Positions 62,342 to 64,000 of a stretch of DNA of 64,000 nucleotides are shown here, one piece after another (position 1 is the first letter of the stretch; the number at the start of each line of letters is the position of its first letter). The position numbers were made by a program, and so were the translations under genes. Under the pieces are notes generated by a model. It searched no databases. It saw only the letters and a list, made by a program, of their open reading frames with translations, and was not told the DNA's origin. The stretch is from positions 372,001 to 436,000 of the forward strand of contig CAVXHK010000004.1 in NCBI GenBank assembly GCA_963761705.1, given 5' to 3'. Source of the DNA: CAVVKW01 sp963761705. Lineage in GTDB: Bacteria; Verrucomicrobiota; Verrucomicrobiia; Chthoniobacterales; JAATET01.

Positions 62342-62385
62342 GGGGTAACGCCCCGACCCGTGGATTTATTCACCGAAAAATAACC

Positions 62386-63087
62386 CTACAGTTCCCCGCG
62401 ACGCCGACGCAGCTCGACGCGATACTCGCCCATCATGTCGACAATTTTCTCGCGGATTGGGAAGAGCAGAACCGTAAGCGACTCGAGGTCGGATTGCGAC
62501 ATCGAGCCTGCCTCGTGCAGCCGGTAGGCCGCGTTGAGCGAGTCAGTCGCCGCTTTCAGACTGCGCTTCAGATACGCGATCGTCATGCCGACCTCGGAGT
62601 AATCGTCACCGCAGAGAGCGGCCGCCAATTTCGCCCCGCAGATCGCGACGCGTGACGCCATCTCGACGGCAACCGGGTTGTTCTTGAGAGCGTCACGCCC
62701 CTCGACGAGCGCGAAGACACGACGGTTGAGCTCCATGCTCTGAAGGTAAAGTTCGGAGTTCTGTAACTCGTCGAGTTCCTCGTCTTCTTCATCCTCCTCT
62801 TCGTCGTCCAGATCGAGTTCGTCGCTACCTTCTTCGTCGCCGTCCCCTTCGTCTTCGGCGGAAAATTCCGAGACGGTTCCCCAATCCTCAGCTGCGTCGT
62901 CGTCCGATTCATCCATGACGTGATTCCATCCCATCTCGAGAGCGATGATCTCGTCGCGGTCGGGATGGTCAGAATACTTCTCGAAGAGCGCAAAGTATTG
63001 GTCGGTCTTACGGTCCTGCTGTTGCAGAAACCGCTCCCACTCATACTCGTCCCAAAGCTCGGGACACCCGAAATCGTCGTCCGGCAT
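62386..63087 (-). CDS. Acidic hypothetical protein
   Basis: 233 residues. The N-terminal part (MPDDDFGCPELWDEYEWERF) is followed by a stretch of Asp/Glu at about 60-105 (including LDLDDEEEDEEDEELDEL), then a helical domain (LMEL/NRRVFALVEGRDALK, VAICGAKLAAALCGDDYSE, ATDSLNAAYRLHEAG). The acidic run suggests binding to a basic partner such as DNA-binding proteins or ribosomes. It follows rlmN by 9 bases on the same strand. Function unknown. Confidence 0.65.
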   Translation of the reverse strand: MPDDDFGCPELWDEYEWERFLQQQDRKTDQYFALFEKYSDHPDRDEIIALEMGWNHVMDESDDDAAEDWGTVSEFSAEDEGDGDEEGSDELDLDDEEEDEEDEELDELQNSELYLQSMELNRRVFALVEGRDALKNNPVAVEMASRVAICGAKLAAALCGDDYSEVGMTIAYLKRSLKAATDSLNAAYRLHEAGSMSQSDLESLTVLLFPIREKIVDMMGEYRVELRRRRGEL

Positions 63088-63096
63088 AGGAGTTTT

Positions 63097-64000
63097 TTAG
63101 GTCACCGCCGCCGCATCCGCAACGGGTTTCTCGCGTTCCGTTTGCAGCCGCAGTTGCCCGCACGCCGCCGCGATGTCGTGTCCCTTCTCGCGTCGCAGCG
63201 TGGCCGAGACCTTGGCCGCGTGCAGCACGTCAACAAAATCCTCGCACACGTCGTCCGGCGGGCGCACCCAGTCGAGCCCGTCCACGGAATTGTAGGGGAT
63301 CACGTTCACCTTCGCGTTTAGTCGCCGCACGATCCGCGACAGTGCGATCGCTTGGTCGGCCGAGTCGTTCACTCCAGCAATGAGGATAAACTCGAACGTG
63401 ATCTTCTGCTTCTTTTTCTCGCAATGATACGCGCACGCCTCCAACAACTCATCCAGCGGATGCTTTCGGTTCACCGGCATAATGAGATCCCGCACCTCGT
63501 CGGTGGCCCCGTGCAGCGACACCGCGAGCCGCACTTGCAGCGGCTGATCCGCCAAGTCGCGGATGCGCGGCGCCAGGCCGCTGGTTGAAACGGTCACGTG
63601 CCGGGCGCCGACGTTTGGTCCCCACGGCGCGTTGATGATCCCAATGGCCCGCATGAGATTGTCGTAATTGGCGAACGGCTCGCCCATGCCCATGAACACA
63701 AGGTTGTTGACCCGCTCGCCTGCGATAGCCTCGACTTGGAGGAGCTGATCGACGATCTCGCCCGCGTCGAGATTGCGCTTCCAACCGTCCAACCCGCTCG
63801 CGCAAAACTTGCACCCGTAAGCGCACCCGACCTGCGACGACACGCACAGCGTCCGCCGATCGGACGCCCCGCCGTAGAGCGCGGGCGACGCCGGGATGAG
63901 CACCGTCTCGATGAGCTGCTCGTCGTGCAGGCGAAACAGAAATTTTTGCGTGGTGTCCGCGGAGCCAATCGTCCGAACCAATTCCAGGGGCCGATCCTCG
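63097..64000 (-). CDS. rlmN: 23S rRNA (adenine2503-C2)-methyltransferase RlmN (5' end outside window)
   Basis: The frame is open past the right edge: codons before the TTG at 63981 read EDRPLEL with no start, and RTIGSADTTQKFLFRLHD is inside the protein, so the N-terminal part is missing. The radical SAM cluster motif CAYGCKFCASG (CxxxCxxC) is present, with the family motifs VFMGMGEPFANYDNLMRAI, STSGLAPRI, LAVSLHGATDEVR, and IAGVNDS. It methylates A2503 of 23S rRNA and often A37 of tRNAs. The second catalytic Cys is probably in the C-terminal segment (AAACGQL). It is upstream of the acidic gene. Confidence 0.94.
   Translation of the reverse strand, partial: EDRPLELVRTIGSADTTQKFLFRLHDEQLIETVLIPASPALYGGASDRRTLCVSSQVGCAYGCKFCASGLDGWKRNLDAGEIVDQLLQVEAIAGERVNNLVFMGMGEPFANYDNLMRAIGIINAPWGPNVGARHVTVSTSGLAPRIRDLADQPLQVRLAVSLHGATDEVRDLIMPVNRKHPLDELLEACAYHCEKKKQKITFEFILIAGVNDSADQAIALSRIVRRLNAKVNVIPYNSVDGLDWVRPPDDVCEDFVDVLHAAKVSATLRREKGHDIAAACGQLRLQTEREKPVADAAAVT

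Noticed and set aside
1..64000. CRISPR arrays, prophage or transposase genes
   Set aside because: No regular repeat-spacer array, integrase, terminase or transposase-like protein was found in any supported frame.

Overview
The window is a gene-dense, GC-rich chromosomal segment with short intergenic gaps and both strands used about equally. The gene mix (RecR, SMC, UvrA, GatCA, Fmt, RlmN, PilB-type ATPases, ECF sigma/anti-sigma, Ser/Thr kinase, LamG giant protein, DUF4159-like protein, TreS-maltokinase, a bacterial G1P dehydrogenase, FabV) together with mostly Shine-Dalgarno-less starts fits a Gram-negative-type bacterium of the Verrucomicrobiota or relatives. This placement is inference; no rRNA or tRNA gene was seen to confirm it.

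Layout. 0-5.4 kb: minus-strand recR (cut by the window edge), a class III cyclase-like membrane protein with altered metal residues, a ClpX-like AAA+ unfoldase without the zinc domain, and a Ser/Thr kinase with its own terminator. 5.4-11 kb: RluD-type pseudouridine synthase, family 4 uracil-DNA glycosylase, an AsnC/Lrp regulator translationally coupled to an aminotransferase, a histone H1-like protein, formyl-THF cyclo-ligase and a metallo-beta-lactamase-fold hydrolase. 11-20.6 kb is the most accessory-looking part: an exported nucleosidase, a helical-repeat protein, a 1.5-kilo-residue secreted LamG protein ending in a lysozyme-like domain, an overlapping small exported protein that could be its immunity partner, tandem repeats, and a truncated frameshifted copy of the nucleosidase. 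Base composition drops clearly in the 3' half of the giant gene and in the small gene after it.

20.6-32 kb: a glycosidase-like protein, a thioredoxin-like exported protein, trehalose synthase/maltokinase, a DUF697 protein and SMC. 32-45 kb: M20 dipeptidase, GH46 chitosanase, DUF4159-like protein, UvrA, BLUF photoreceptor, AarF/UbiB kinase-like protein with a TetR regulator, YceI, small membrane proteins, dGTPase, GatC and GatA. 45-51 kb: G1P dehydrogenase, FabV, two coupled SPFH proteins, Fmt and an adenylate-kinase-like protein. 51-64 kb: two tandem PilB/GspE ATPases (the first broken in its Walker A motif), a saccharopine/carboxynorspermidine dehydrogenase-family enzyme, a pseudo-receiver LuxR regulator, a secreted amidase, a helical-repeat protein, an ECF sigma/anti-sigma/exported-protein cluster, an acidic hypothetical protein and RlmN (cut by the right edge).

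The best candidate for an undescribed system is the 14.8-19.9 kb pair: a modular secreted protein with a low-GC lysozyme-like tip followed by an overlapping periplasmic-type protein, which has the form of a polymorphic effector/immunity module. A family of GGAG-footed palindromes is scattered between genes through the window and one group of them lies directly in front of this gene.
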